NCBI GenBank assembly: GCA_963793025.1 | Contig: CAWBYL010000003.1 | Location: forward strand, 62,001 to 126,000 | Length of the DNA stretch: 64,000 nt | DNA from: CAWBYL01 sp963793025 | GTDB taxonomy: Bacteria > Actinomycetota > Acidimicrobiia > Acidimicrobiales > Acidimicrobilacustridaceae | Direction of reading: 5' to 3' | Shown here: positions 42,559 through 50,894 of the stretch, one piece after another | Position numbering within the stretch: position 1 is the first letter of the stretch | How the letters are laid out: each line of letters starts with the position of its first letter | Program-made: the position numbers and the translations under genes | The notes under the pieces: generated by a model | Database searches by the model: none | The model's input: only the letters and a program-made list of their open reading frames with translations | What the model was told of the DNA's origin: nothing

Positions 42559-43392
42559 TCAGTGCATGTTGGCGCTGGAGCCGAGGCTGGCCTCCATCAC
42601 CTGGCCGGTCATGCCCGCCGACTCGTCGGCGCACAGGAACACCACGAGCCGGCTGATCTCCTCCGGTGACATCCAGGCGACCCTCATCCGGTTCATGGCC
42701 TCGTAGCGCGGGGTCACGTCCTCCCGGGACGGGGACTCGAGGTCGGGGCAGAACAACGAGTACATCGCCGGGTTGTGGACCATGGGCGTGTCGACGGCGG
42801 CCGGGGCCACGGCGTTGACGGTGATGCCGTGGCGGGCGACCTCCATGGCCAGCGTCTTCACCAGCCCGATCACGCCCCACTTGGCCGCCACGTAGTGGGC
42901 CAGATGGGGGTTGCCCTGGCGGCCGGCCATCGACGAGGTGGCGACGATCCGGCCCGCGCCCCGCTCGATCATGTGAGGGGTCACGGCCCGCATGGTCTTG
43001 AACGCCCCGGTCAGGTCGACCCCGATCATGTCGTCCCACATGGCGTCGTCGATCTCCCAGAACGCTCCGAAGCCGCACACGCCGGCGTTGGCCACGCAGA
43101 TGTCGATCTGTCCGAACGACCCGATGGTCTCGGCCACCAGCGCGTCGAGGGCGTCGGTGTCGCGCACGTCGAGCACGGTGCCGAAGCTACGGCGCCCGAG
43201 GGCCTCGACGGCGGCGACCGTCTCGTCGAGCTCGGCCTTGGTGCCCAGCGGGTAGGGCACGGTGGCGATGTCGGCGGCCAGATCGCAGACCACCACGTCG
43301 GCGCCCTCGGCGGCCAGGGCCACGGCGTGGGCCCGCCCCTGGCCCCTCGCTCCGCCGGTGACGATGGCGACCTTGCCCTCGAGCGTTCCCAT
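42559..43392 (-). CDS. Mycofactocin-coupled SDR family oxidoreductase
   Basis: The 277-aa protein has TGGARGQGR (cofactor loop), NAGV, and the catalytic SSMAGRQG...HYVAAKWG (Ser, Tyr, Lys). The insertion after the second strand (CDLAADIATVPYPLGTKAEL, then DETVAAVEALGRR) is characteristic of SDRs that hold NAD tightly and are re-oxidised by mycofactocin. An alcohol or carveol-like substrate is usual for the group. ATG 43392 has AAGGGGAC upstream. The mycofactocin biosynthesis genes are not in this window. Confidence 0.9.
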   Translation of the reverse strand: MGTLEGKVAIVTGGARGQGRAHAVALAAEGADVVVCDLAADIATVPYPLGTKAELDETVAAVEALGRRSFGTVLDVRDTDALDALVAETIGSFGQIDICVANAGVCGFGAFWEIDDAMWDDMIGVDLTGAFKTMRAVTPHMIERGAGRIVATSSMAGRQGNPHLAHYVAAKWGVIGLVKTLAMEVARHGITVNAVAPAAVDTPMVHNPAMYSLFCPDLESPSREDVTPRYEAMNRMRVAWMSPEEISRLVVFLCADESAGMTGQVMEASLGSSANMH

Positions 43393-43567
43393 GTCCGTCC
43401 CCTTGCTTCCTCGTGACCGTGGACCGGTCGGCGACCCTACCGGCGTACCACCCGTCCCTCGCCGCCCACCTCTGTGCGTTCCACTCTCCGGCCCACCGGG
43501 CCTGATGGAGCGCGAAGCTGGACCCATCGGTGACGACGACGGATCTCGAGGCGTGGGCGGGGCTCGG

Positions 43568-44478
43568 ATGGCGATCAGCCCTCGGACGGTCTCCCTCGCC
43601 GTCCTGGTGACCGGGCTGCTCTGGCTGCCGGTGCTGTGGCTTCCCTACGCCGGCGGGCCCGGCATCGGCGCCAAGTCCCTGATGTGGACGTTCCCCGGCA
43701 CGAGTGACTCGCCACGCCTGATCGCCGTCGTCCCTCGCCTGGTGGGCATCGGCCTGGCCGTCGGTCTGGCCGGAACAGCCCTTCTCCTCCGCCGCCACGC
43801 CTCGGCGGCGACGGTGGCCTCGGTGCTCGCCCTCCTCGGCCTCGGCTCGTTCGCCGGCTACTGGCTCAGCTCCTACGCGGAAGCCGTCCCATTTCGCCGC
43901 GACCTCGGGGTTGGCTTCTTCGCCGAGATGGCGCTCTGTGCGGTCAGTCTGGTCGTCGCTCTGCTCGCGCTGGCGACCGGCGTCCGGACCCACCGAGCTG
44001 CGGTCGCGGACCCGTCGCCGGTACCGGCGGTGGCCGCGACAGCCGCGGTGGCCGGCATCATGGGTCTCGTCGTGGTCGCCCTCCTCAGCCGTCAGACCGG
44101 CTCCCCCTGGGCACGGCCTTCGGCAGTCCCCAGTTTCTCGCTGGCGTCCTGCCCATCGCCACCCGGGCCGTCGCCACGGCCATGGCGGCAGTGCTGGTGG
44201 TCGTTCCGTTGGCGGCGGTGCTCGTGCGCCGTCGGTCAGCGGGGATCGGGCTGGCGATCGGGTGGCTGGCCTTCCTCGCCGTCTCGTGGTCCGAGGTTCT
44301 CGCGGCCCACAACGTCGCCGAGGTCCCGATAGGTGTCGCCTTCTGGGTCGGTACCGCCCTCGCCCTGGGCACCGCCGCCGGCCTGGTGTGGTGGGTCGTC
44401 GTCTCCAGCCGGCCCCCGCCCTTCGGGAGCCCCACCCGGCCCCGACCCGATCCCGACGCCGAGGTCTGGGTTCGCTGA
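43568..44478 (+). CDS. Multi-pass membrane protein, frameshifted, unknown
   Basis: MAISPRTVSLAVLVTGLLWL begins about eight hydrophobic segments. The first six are in one frame (up to GLVVVALLSRQTG); the last ones (TAFGSPQFLAGVLPIATRAV, MAAVLVVVPLAAVLVRRR, AFWVGTALALGTAAGLVWWV) are in another. The frames join if one G is restored at 44099-44100 (GG for GGG), giving about 303 aa. This is the only -1 shift in the window. I do not recognise the family. It diverges from the SDR gene. Confidence 0.65.
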
Positions 44479-44482
44479 CCGG

Positions 44483-44855
44483 TCAGTCGTCGAGGCGGGC
44501 GACGAGGGTCTTCGGCGCGACGCAGCGAAAGGCGTCGGTGCAGATCTCGGCCACCTCGGTCCAGTCCACGTCGACGTCGAGCCGGACCCCGACCCAGCCC
44601 CGATGCCCGACGTACGCCGGTCGATAGAAGCGTGTCGGGCTCGGCGCCGACCAGCTCCTCCTGCACGCCCGGGGCGGCCGCCACCCAGAGCCCGAGGATG
44701 CCGTCGCCGTGGTGATCGTCGTGGAACATCACGAAGGTCTTCTTCCCCCGCACGAAGAACGTCGGGGCGCTGTGGCTCAGCCGCTCGGTGACCTCGGGCA
44801 GGCCGAGGCAGATCGAGCGGACGCGCTCGAGGGCCTCGGCCGGATCGACCGCCAT
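44483..44855 (-). CDS. MmcQ/YjbR family protein, frameshifted
   Basis: The N-terminal part (CLGLPEVTERLSHSAPTFFV, RGKKTFVMF, LWVAAAPGVQEELV) and the out-of-frame C-terminal part (FYRPAYVGHRGWVGVRLD, VDWTEVAEICTDAFRCVAPK) together make a normal 123-aa MmcQ/YjbR protein. This double-wing DNA-binding-like fold often binds small ligands. The break is an extra base near 44628-44632. It converges on the membrane protein gene with only 4 bp between stops. The function of the family is not settled. Confidence 0.8.
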
Positions 44856-45020
44856 CAGCCCACGGCTCCGATCGGATCACCAGGTTCAGGTGCGGTTCCA
44901 TCGGTCCAGCCTCGCGCCCCGCTGTCGGGGCCTGGGCTGCGATGCGTAGGATCGGTCCCCGCTTCTCGGAGCCTGGCGCTCGATCGGCGAGGAGCTGCGA
45001 ACACACATGGGGGAACCGAC

Positions 45021-46115
45021 ATGCCGGTAGCCGGTCAGCGCGATCCAGCGCAGGTCAAGATCGTGATCGAGAAGTGGCTGGCCGAGCAGCTGCCCGAGGC
45101 CAGCGATGTCCGGGTCACCGAGCTGGTCGTCCCCCAGTCCTCCGGGTTCTCCAACGAGACGTTCCTGGTCGACGCCGCCTGGACCGAGGGTGACGGCACT
45201 CCCACCACCTCGGAGCTGGTGCTGCGGAGCCAGCCGACCAAGAGCCACCTGTTCCCCGAGATCGACCTCATCGCCCAGCAGTACACGACGATGCGCCAGC
45301 TGGGGCTCCACTCCGACGTGCCCGTGCCCCGCACCCGCTGGGCCGAGGCCGACCCCTCGGTGCTCGGCAACCCGTTCTTCGTCATGGACCGTCTGCACGG
45401 TCTGGTGCCCGGCGACGCTCCGCCGTACACGACCGAGGGCTTCGTGTTCGACATGGACGAGGCCACCCGCAACGAGTGGCACCGCAACGCCATCGCCGCC
45501 CTCGCCTCGGTGGGCCAGGTGGACTGGAAGGCCGCCGGACTCGACTACCTCGACCTGCAGCACCACGGATCGTTGGGGCCCGAGCAGCGCAGGAACTACC
45601 TGAAGACCTACCTCGACTGGGCCTGTCCCGGCGAGCGCCACCCCGTCGCCCATCCGACCTACGAGTGGCTGGTCGCCAACTGGCCCGACGACGGCGACCA
45701 CATCGAGCTGTGCTGGGGCGACGCCCGCCCCGGCAACCAGATGTTCGACGGCACCGAGGTCATCGGCGTCTTCGACTGGGAGATGGTCTCGCTCGGCAAC
45801 TCCGAGTCCGACCTGGGCTGGTGGCTGTTCCTCCAGCGCTACCACACCGACGGCACCGGAGTGCCGCTGCTCCCGGGGATGCTCGACCGGGCCGAGACCA
45901 TCGCCTGGTGGGAGGAGCTGACGGGTCGCCCGGCGGCCGACGTCGACTTCTACGAGGTGGTGGCCGGCTTCCAGTTCACCCTGGTGATGGTCCGGCTCAT
46001 GGACGTCATGGCCGCCGAGGTGGGCGAGGGCTTCGACACCAGCATCCGCGTCCACAACCCGGTCGCCGCCGCCACCGCCGCCCTCATCGGCATCGACATG
46101 CCACCCAAGCCGTAG
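45021..46115 (+). CDS. Phosphotransferase family (APH-fold) protein
   Basis: The 364-aa protein has an aminoglycoside-phosphotransferase-like kinase fold: SSGFSNETFLVDAAW (nucleotide loop region), LVLRSQP (Lys/Arg position), VPVPRTRW, the catalytic CWGDARPGNQMF and VFDWEM (metal-binding Asp). This subgroup often occurs with acyl-CoA dehydrogenases (ACAD10/11-like) and may phosphorylate hydroxyacyl-CoA. No such dehydrogenase is nearby. GGGGGA precedes the ATG at 45021 by 6 nt. Confidence 0.88.
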   Translation: MPVAGQRDPAQVKIVIEKWLAEQLPEASDVRVTELVVPQSSGFSNETFLVDAAWTEGDGTPTTSELVLRSQPTKSHLFPEIDLIAQQYTTMRQLGLHSDVPVPRTRWAEADPSVLGNPFFVMDRLHGLVPGDAPPYTTEGFVFDMDEATRNEWHRNAIAALASVGQVDWKAAGLDYLDLQHHGSLGPEQRRNYLKTYLDWACPGERHPVAHPTYEWLVANWPDDGDHIELCWGDARPGNQMFDGTEVIGVFDWEMVSLGNSESDLGWWLFLQRYHTDGTGVPLLPGMLDRAETIAWWEELTGRPAADVDFYEVVAGFQFTLVMVRLMDVMAAEVGEGFDTSIRVHNPVAAATAALIGIDMPPKP

Positions 46116-46195
46116 GCCCCACCGCCACTGACGCCTGAGCGGCGGGCCCACCCGTCGCCCGGCGGCGAGAGGTCGGTGACAGAACGCGGCGTCGG

Positions 46196-46201
46196 TACGG
46201 T
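46196..46201 (+). promoter_or_regulatory. TAnnnT -10 element for leaderless ABC transporter gene
   Basis: TACGGT ends 7 nt before ATG 46209 and there is no Shine-Dalgarno. The TGTCR element is absent, so this is an ordinary leaderless promoter. Confidence 0.45.
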
Positions 46202-46208
46202 CCGACTC

Positions 46209-47141
46209 ATGACGTCCGCGACCAGAGGGCTCGTCATCGACGCGCTCGAGAAGCAGTTCGGAGTGGTCCAGGCCCTCGACGGGATGGCCTTCGAGGTCGA
46301 GGAGGGGCAGCTCGTCGGCTTCCTCGGACCCAACGGATCGGGCAAGACGACCACCATGCGCTCGATCCTCGGGCTCGTCCGCCTCGACGCCGGCGAGGTC
46401 CGGTGGCGGGGCCGGCCGGTCGACGCCGAGGTCCGCTCCCGGTTCGGCTACATGCCCGAGGAGCGGGGCCTGTACCCGCGCATGGCGACCCTGGAACAGG
46501 TCGTCTACTTCGCCCGCCTCGGGGGGTTGGACCGCCGAGAGGCCGACGCCGCCGCCCGCCGGTGGCTCGAGGCACTGGGCCTGGCCGGCCGCCTGGGCGA
46601 CGAGGTGGGCGGCCTCTCCCACGGGAACCAACAGCGCGTCCAGCTCGCCGTCGCCCTGGTCCATGACCCCGAGCTCCTGGTCCTCGACGAACCGCTCTCC
46701 GGTCTGGACCCCATCGCCGCCGACACGATGCAACGACTCCTGGCCGACCAGGCCGATCAGGGAACCTCCGTGCTGTTCTCCTCCCACCAGCTCGACATGG
46801 TCGAAGAGGTGTGCCGTGACGTCGTGATCGTCGATCGGGGACGCGTGCTCGCCGCCGGTCCGGTCGACCGCCTACGCGCCGCGGAACCGATCCGCACCCT
46901 CACCGTGACCTTCGCCAGCGCCGGGCCGGGACCCGGGTGGGCCGACGGCATCCCCGGATCGACACCGCTGTCGAACGACGACGACCACCACGTCCTCGAG
47001 GTCCCCGCCGACATCGACCTCGGCGCCGCCCTGGCGCGAGCTTCGAGCGAGGCCCCGATCGACCAGTTCAGCTTCGAGCCCCCCGACCTGTCCGTCGTCT
47101 TCCGCCACGCCGTGGCCCGGGCGGAGGAGGTTCTGGTGTGA
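46209..47141 (+). CDS. ABC transporter ATP-binding protein (NatA/ABC-2 type)
   Basis: The 310-aa ATPase has Walker A GPNGSGKTT (about 41-49), Q-loop region GYMPEERGLYPRM, signature LSHGNQQR, Walker B LLVLDEPLSGLDP and the switch SSHQLDMVEEVC. The YMPEERGLY motif and the long C-terminal extension (about 210-310) are typical of NatA-type ATPases partnered with ABC-2 permeases. Its stop overlaps the start of that permease (GTGTGA). Start ATG 46209 is chosen from the -10 element 7 nt upstream; ATG 46176 would put the promoter inside the gene. Confidence 0.93.
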   Translation: MTSATRGLVIDALEKQFGVVQALDGMAFEVEEGQLVGFLGPNGSGKTTTMRSILGLVRLDAGEVRWRGRPVDAEVRSRFGYMPEERGLYPRMATLEQVVYFARLGGLDRREADAAARRWLEALGLAGRLGDEVGGLSHGNQQRVQLAVALVHDPELLVLDEPLSGLDPIAADTMQRLLADQADQGTSVLFSSHQLDMVEEVCRDVVIVDRGRVLAAGPVDRLRAAEPIRTLTVTFASAGPGPGWADGIPGSTPLSNDDDHHVLEVPADIDLGAALARASSEAPIDQFSFEPPDLSVVFRHAVARAEEVLV

Positions 47142-48367
47142 ACGACCTCGTCCACGTCGCTCTGGTGGCCCGCCGCGAGATGCGCGAGCGGTCGCGGTCC
47201 AAGGGTTTCCGCATCTCGTTCGTGGTGGTCCTGCTCGGGGTCGTGGGGCTCGCCGTGGCCCCCGCCTTCTTCGACAGCACCTCCACGTCCGAGGTCGGTG
47301 TCGTCGGCCCGGCCCCGTCCGGCTTCGGCGCCACCCTCGCCGCCATCCACGCCGACGACCGCGTCACCGTCACCTCGTACCCCGACGCGACGGCAGGCGA
47401 GAACGCCGTTCGCGACGGCGACGTCGATGTGCTGTGGGAACCCGGGGCCGGCCAGCTCGTGTGGAAGGAGAACGAGGATCCCACCCTGGGCGCCCAGGTG
47501 CGGGCGGCGGCCACACGAGCCCAGTTCGATGCCAACGCCGCCGGGCTCGGGCTGTCCGACGCCCAGCAACAGCAGCTCCTGAGCCCGCCGGGCACCGCCA
47601 CCCGACTCCTCGAACCGGTCGACGACGACCAAGGCGCTCGCGTCGCCCTCGCCGTGGGCGGCACCATCCTCCTCTTCATCGCCATCCAGACGTTCGGTGG
47701 CTTCGTCATGACGAGCGTCATCACCGAGAAGACCAGCCGCATCGCCGAGATCCTGCTGGCCCAGGTGAAGGCGTCCAGCCTGCTCGCCGGGAAGGTCATC
47801 GGGGTCGGGGCCCTCGCTCTCATCGAGCTCGTCGCCATCGGTGTGGCGGTGCTCGTGGCCGGCCAGGCGGCGGGGACCGTCTCGGTACCCGCCGTGGGCG
47901 CCGGCGCCGTCGCCACCACCCTGGGCTTCTTCGTGCTGGGGTTCACGACCTACGCCACGCTCTACGCCGCCGCCGGGGCCCTCACCAACCGCCAGGAGGA
48001 CGCCCAGGCCGTCACCTTCCCGGTGATGCTCCCTCTGCTGGCCGGCTACCTGGTCGCCCTCGTCACCATCGCCGATCCCGACAACCCGGTCTCGGTCGGG
48101 TTGTCGATGTTCCCGCTCACGGCGGCGGTGCAGATGCCGGTGCGGCTCCAGCTCGGCGAGGTTCCGGCGTGGCAGCTCGGCCTGTCGATCGCGCTGTGCC
48201 TGGGCTTCATCGGGCTCGTGCTGGAGCTCGGCGGACGCGTCTACGCCGGAGGCCTGCTCCGCACCGGGAGCCGGGTCAAGGTCCGCGACGCCTGGCGAGC
48301 CGCCGACGACCTCCCGCCCACAGGACAGCCGGCGGAACGGGCGGGCCCGACCGTCAGGACGCACTGA
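47138..48367 (+). CDS. ABC-2 type permease (NatB-like)
   Basis: The 409-aa permease has one N-terminal helix (FVVVLLGVVGLAVAPAFF), a large extracytoplasmic domain (about 45-165), and then five to six helices, with TSVITEKTSRIAEILLAQVK between the first two, the NatB/ABC-2 signature. It works with the ATPase encoded just upstream; start GTG 47138 overlaps that gene's stop. It exports an unknown substrate (sodium or a lipid/peptide are typical for relatives). A clear hairpin follows. Confidence 0.92.
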   Translation: MNDLVHVALVARREMRERSRSKGFRISFVVVLLGVVGLAVAPAFFDSTSTSEVGVVGPAPSGFGATLAAIHADDRVTVTSYPDATAGENAVRDGDVDVLWEPGAGQLVWKENEDPTLGAQVRAAATRAQFDANAAGLGLSDAQQQQLLSPPGTATRLLEPVDDDQGARVALAVGGTILLFIAIQTFGGFVMTSVITEKTSRIAEILLAQVKASSLLAGKVIGVGALALIELVAIGVAVLVAGQAAGTVSVPAVGAGAVATTLGFFVLGFTTYATLYAAAGALTNRQEDAQAVTFPVMLPLLAGYLVALVTIADPDNPVSVGLSMFPLTAAVQMPVRLQLGEVPAWQLGLSIALCLGFIGLVLELGGRVYAGGLLRTGSRVKVRDAWRAADDLPPTGQPAERAGPTVRTH

Positions 48368-48375
48368 GCCCGAAC

Positions 48376-48415
48376 GCGAACGACGGCCCGGCGGGGGGAC
48401 CGGACCGTCGTTCGC
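48376..48415. terminator. Hairpin between ABC permease and fasciclin genes
   Basis: A perfect 11-bp stem (GCGAACGACGG at 48376-48386 with its complement at 48405-48415) has an 18-nt GC-rich loop. It lies 8 bp after the permease stop and 43 bp before the end of the convergent fasciclin gene, so it may serve both. Confidence 0.65.
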
Positions 48416-48458
48416 TGCCTGTTCCCGAGGGAGAGTTCGGGACGGCGCTTGGGGGGAT

Positions 48459-49118
48459 CTAGGACATCGACGGGGGCATCAGGACCGTGTCGATGATCTG
48501 CACGGTGCCGTTGCCGACCTTGACGTTGCCGCAGACGACGGCCGACTGGCCGTTGACCTCGATGGTGTCGCCGGACTCGGAGATCATGATGTCCTCACCC
48601 TGGACGCTGGTGACGCTGCCCGCATCGGCGAGCTCCATGGCGTTCATGCTCTCGCCGGAGACGACGTGGTAGGTGAGGATCGTGGTCAGGTCGCCGGTCG
48701 GATCGGCGAGGAGCGTGTTGAGCGTGGCCTCGGGGATCTTGGCGAAGGCGTCGTTGGTCGGGGCGAAGATGGTGAAGGGGCCGGGGCCGTTCAGCGTGTC
48801 GCCCAGGCCAGCCGCCGTGACGGCGGCGACGAGGGTGGACAGGGCGGGGTTGTTCGAGGCGGCGGTGGCGGCCGGGTCGGCGGCCATGCCCTCGAAGCTG
48901 CCGGCACCGCTGGTGGGCACGGCGGCGCAGCCGGGGCCGAAGTTGACCTTGGTGAGGTCAGCGGTGGCGGTGGAGCCACCGGCGGTGGTGGACGAGGTGG
49001 CCTCGGTGGTGGTGGGCGAGCTCGAGGTGCTGCTGTCGCTGCCGCAGGCCACGACACCGAGGGAGAGGGCGGCAGCGAGGCCGACCGAACCGGCGAGCTT
49101 GATCGGGGAAAGACGCAT
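48459..49118 (-). CDS. Fasciclin (FAS1) domain lipoprotein, Mpt83/Mpt70-like
   Basis: The 219-aa protein has a lipoprotein signal peptide with lipobox VVAC (acylated Cys25), a Ser/Thr-rich linker (about 27-55), and one FAS1 domain. The FAS1 motifs are NPALSTLVAAVTAAGL, GPFTIFAPTNDAFAKIP, LTYHVVSGE and VQIIDTVLMPP. It is presumably anchored in the outer leaflet of the cytoplasmic membrane and mediates adhesion or surface interactions. It lies downstream of a sigma/anti-sigma pair, as mpt70/mpt83 depend on SigK in mycobacteria. An AT-rich tract at about 49185-49225 probably holds the promoter. Confidence 0.93.
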   Translation of the reverse strand: MRLSPIKLAGSVGLAAALSLGVVACGSDSSTSSSPTTTEATSSTTAGGSTATADLTKVNFGPGCAAVPTSGAGSFEGMAADPAATAASNNPALSTLVAAVTAAGLGDTLNGPGPFTIFAPTNDAFAKIPEATLNTLLADPTGDLTTILTYHVVSGESMNAMELADAGSVTSVQGEDIMISESGDTIEVNGQSAVVCGNVKVGNGTVQIIDTVLMPPSMS

Positions 49119-49234
49119 GTGAGGAACTCCTTGAAGAGGGAACTGTTGGGGGCAGACACCTCCACTCCGCAGCCGGCCCCGCGTCCGGATCACAAAAGAT
49201 CGGATTTGGTGCAAATTTCTCCCGGGACGCGAAA

Positions 49235-49258
49235 GGAGCCCGGCGCGAACCGGGCTCC
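49235..49258 (-). terminator. Intrinsic terminator of the sigma/anti-sigma operon
   Basis: A 9-bp stem (GGAGCCCGG/CCGGGCTCC) with a 6-nt loop is followed on the minus strand by TTTC. It lies 68 bp past the anti-sigma stop and separates that operon from the fasciclin gene. Confidence 0.65.
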
Positions 49259-49326
49259 AGCTCAGACTTCGAGGCCACCCACCGGGTGGCGCCGCCCACC
49301 GGCCGAGGGCCGGGAACGAGGGTGGA

Positions 49327-50211
49327 TCAGGTCAGCAGACCCGAGGCCAACGGCGTGGTGGTGGGGTCGGCGCTGCCACCGGCGGGCTCGGTGGTGATGG
49401 CCATGCGTTGGATGTCACCGTCCACCCCCACCACCGACAGCGTGGGATCGGCGAGCAGGCCCAACGAGACGGGCGTGCCGCCGTCGACGCCCCAGAGCTG
49501 ATAGGTGAGCCCGGCGTCGAGAGCAGGGAGGCTCTGCGACATCACGAAGGCGTGGCCGGTGTTGTCGACGACCACGTTCACCGTCACCGTCCCGTCCTCA
49601 CTGGTCAGCTCACCGGTGCGGGAGCCGGGCTGGCCAGCGGCCGCGTCGGCTGCGTCCTGGAGGGCGGTGATCGTGTCCACTGTGGTCGCATCACGCGTGG
49701 CGTTGATCGCCACCGCCCCGACGATCAACAACACCACGACGGCCGCGGCCGACAGCAGCCAGACTCCCCGAGGAGCGCGCCGGGCGGCCCGCTGCTCGCG
49801 ACGGTCGGCCAGCGAGACGGGGGCGTCGGCGGTCGGTGGCGCCGCCGTGGGGGTGACCGGAGCGACGAGGCCGTCGAGCGGTGCGTCGCCCCTGTCGGTG
49901 GACGACGATGACGGGCCGGCGGCGGGATCGTCGAGCTGGGCGGCGATGCTGTCCCACAGTCCGGCGGGGGCCGGCGGACCGGAGGCGGCCAGCTCGGCCA
50001 GGAGATCGGCGGCACCAGACAGCCGATCGGCCTCGAGGCGGGCGCCGGCGTCCGAGGACAGCAGACGCTCGACCCGGGCGGCATCGGCCGAGTCCAGAGC
50101 ATCGAGAGCATGGGCGCCCAGAAGATCACGCACGTCGTCGTCCGAACCTGCGGTCGGACCCGGATCACGACCGTCGTGGTCGTCGTTCGCTGATCGATCG
50201 TGGTCGGTCAT
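49327..50211 (-). CDS. rskA: Anti-sigma factor, RskA-like
   Basis: The 294-aa protein has an acidic, helical N-terminal cytoplasmic region (DDVRDLLGAHALDALDSADA, RVERLLSSDAGARLEADRL), as in RskA-type anti-sigma domains without the zinc HxxxCxxC. It has one membrane helix (GVWLLSAAAVVVLLIVGAVA, about 155-175). The extracytoplasmic RskA C-terminal domain reads VNVVVDNTGHAFVMSQSLPA and TYQLWGVDGGTPVSLGLL. It should hold the adjacent sigma factor at the membrane until regulated proteolysis. ATG 50211 overlaps the sigma TGA. Confidence 0.88.
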   Translation of the reverse strand: MTDHDRSANDDHDGRDPGPTAGSDDDVRDLLGAHALDALDSADAARVERLLSSDAGARLEADRLSGAADLLAELAASGPPAPAGLWDSIAAQLDDPAAGPSSSSTDRGDAPLDGLVAPVTPTAAPPTADAPVSLADRREQRAARRAPRGVWLLSAAAVVVLLIVGAVAINATRDATTVDTITALQDAADAAAGQPGSRTGELTSEDGTVTVNVVVDNTGHAFVMSQSLPALDAGLTYQLWGVDGGTPVSLGLLADPTLSVVGVDGDIQRMAITTEPAGGSADPTTTPLASGLLT

Positions 50212-50784
50212 GACCCAGCCCCCAACCCTGAGGCCTCGAGCCGGTCGGCCAGCTTGGCCAGGCCCAGGCGGATGCGGCTCTTGACGGTTCCTTCGGGGAG
50301 CTCGAGGCGGGCGGCCACGTCGCGGTAGCTCAGACCGCCGAAGTAGGCGAGGACGATGGCGTCGCGCTCGCCGTCGGAGAGTTCGGCCAGCGCCTCGGTG
50401 AGGTGCTCGGCCTGGACCCGCCGCATGGCGTCGGTCTCGACGTCGGGAGCACGCTCGACTGATTCCCGGTCGACCCTGTCCTCCCGCCGGCGGCGGGCCT
50501 CCTCGGACCGGACCCGCTCCACGGCCCGGCTGTGGGCCTGGCGCAGGAGGAAGGAGCGCGAGCGCGCCGCGGTCCGAATCGAAGCGGGTGGGTTCGTTCC
50601 AGAGTCGGAGGAAGACCTCCTGGGTGATCTCCTCGGCCATGGCCCGGTCGGTGAGGACCCGGTAGACCAGTCCGTGGACGCCGTCGCCGTGGCGGTTGTA
50701 GACCTCGGCCAGGGCGCGTTGATCCCTCTTCACGACGCCGACCATGAGGTCGGCGTCATCGAGGTCCTGCCACTTCGGATCCAT
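50208..50784 (-). CDS. sigK: ECF sigma factor, SigK-like, frameshifted
   Basis: Region 2 is in the first frame (LMVGVVKRDQRALAEVYNRH, ITQEVFLRLWNEPTRFDSDR). Region 4 is in the second (LAELSDGERDAIVLAYFGGL, SYRDVAARLELPEGTVKSRI). One extra base near 50559 breaks it; removing it gives DRGALRSFLLRQAHSRAVER, typical of SigK, and a total of about 191 aa. If the shift were real, sigma activity would be lost. The downstream intact anti-sigma gene and the strong conservation of both halves argue for a sequence error. The start at 50784 (MDPKWQDLD) has GAGG just upstream; ATG 50796 is possible. Confidence 0.85.
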
Positions 50785-50855
50785 GCACCTCGCCATCGGG
50801 AGAGCCGCGAGAGGAGTGCCCCCGGGCCGGAACGCCCCCACGTTAGGGGAGTGCC

Positions 50856-50869
50856 GACCTGAACAGGTC
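50856..50869. promoter_or_regulatory. Inverted repeat GACCTG-AA-CAGGTC upstream of sigma gene
   Basis: Six-base arms with a 2-bp centre lie 72 bp ahead of the sigma start, in the 110-bp gap after the molybdoenzyme gene. An operator is possible; no regulator is assigned. Confidence 0.35.
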
Positions 50870-50894
50870 CGCGCTCGGGTCCCGACCACGGCGG

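Noticed and set aside
45021..46115. Aminoglycoside resistance gene
   Set aside because: The fold is the APH superfamily, but the subgroup motifs (CWGDARPGNQ, VFDWEM) are those of ACAD10/11-like phosphotransferases, not drug-modifying enzymes.
46188..46201. Further DNA-damage promoter at the ABC transporter gene
   Set aside because: TACGGT is correctly spaced from the ATG, but the TGTCR element is absent (ACAGAACGC in its place).
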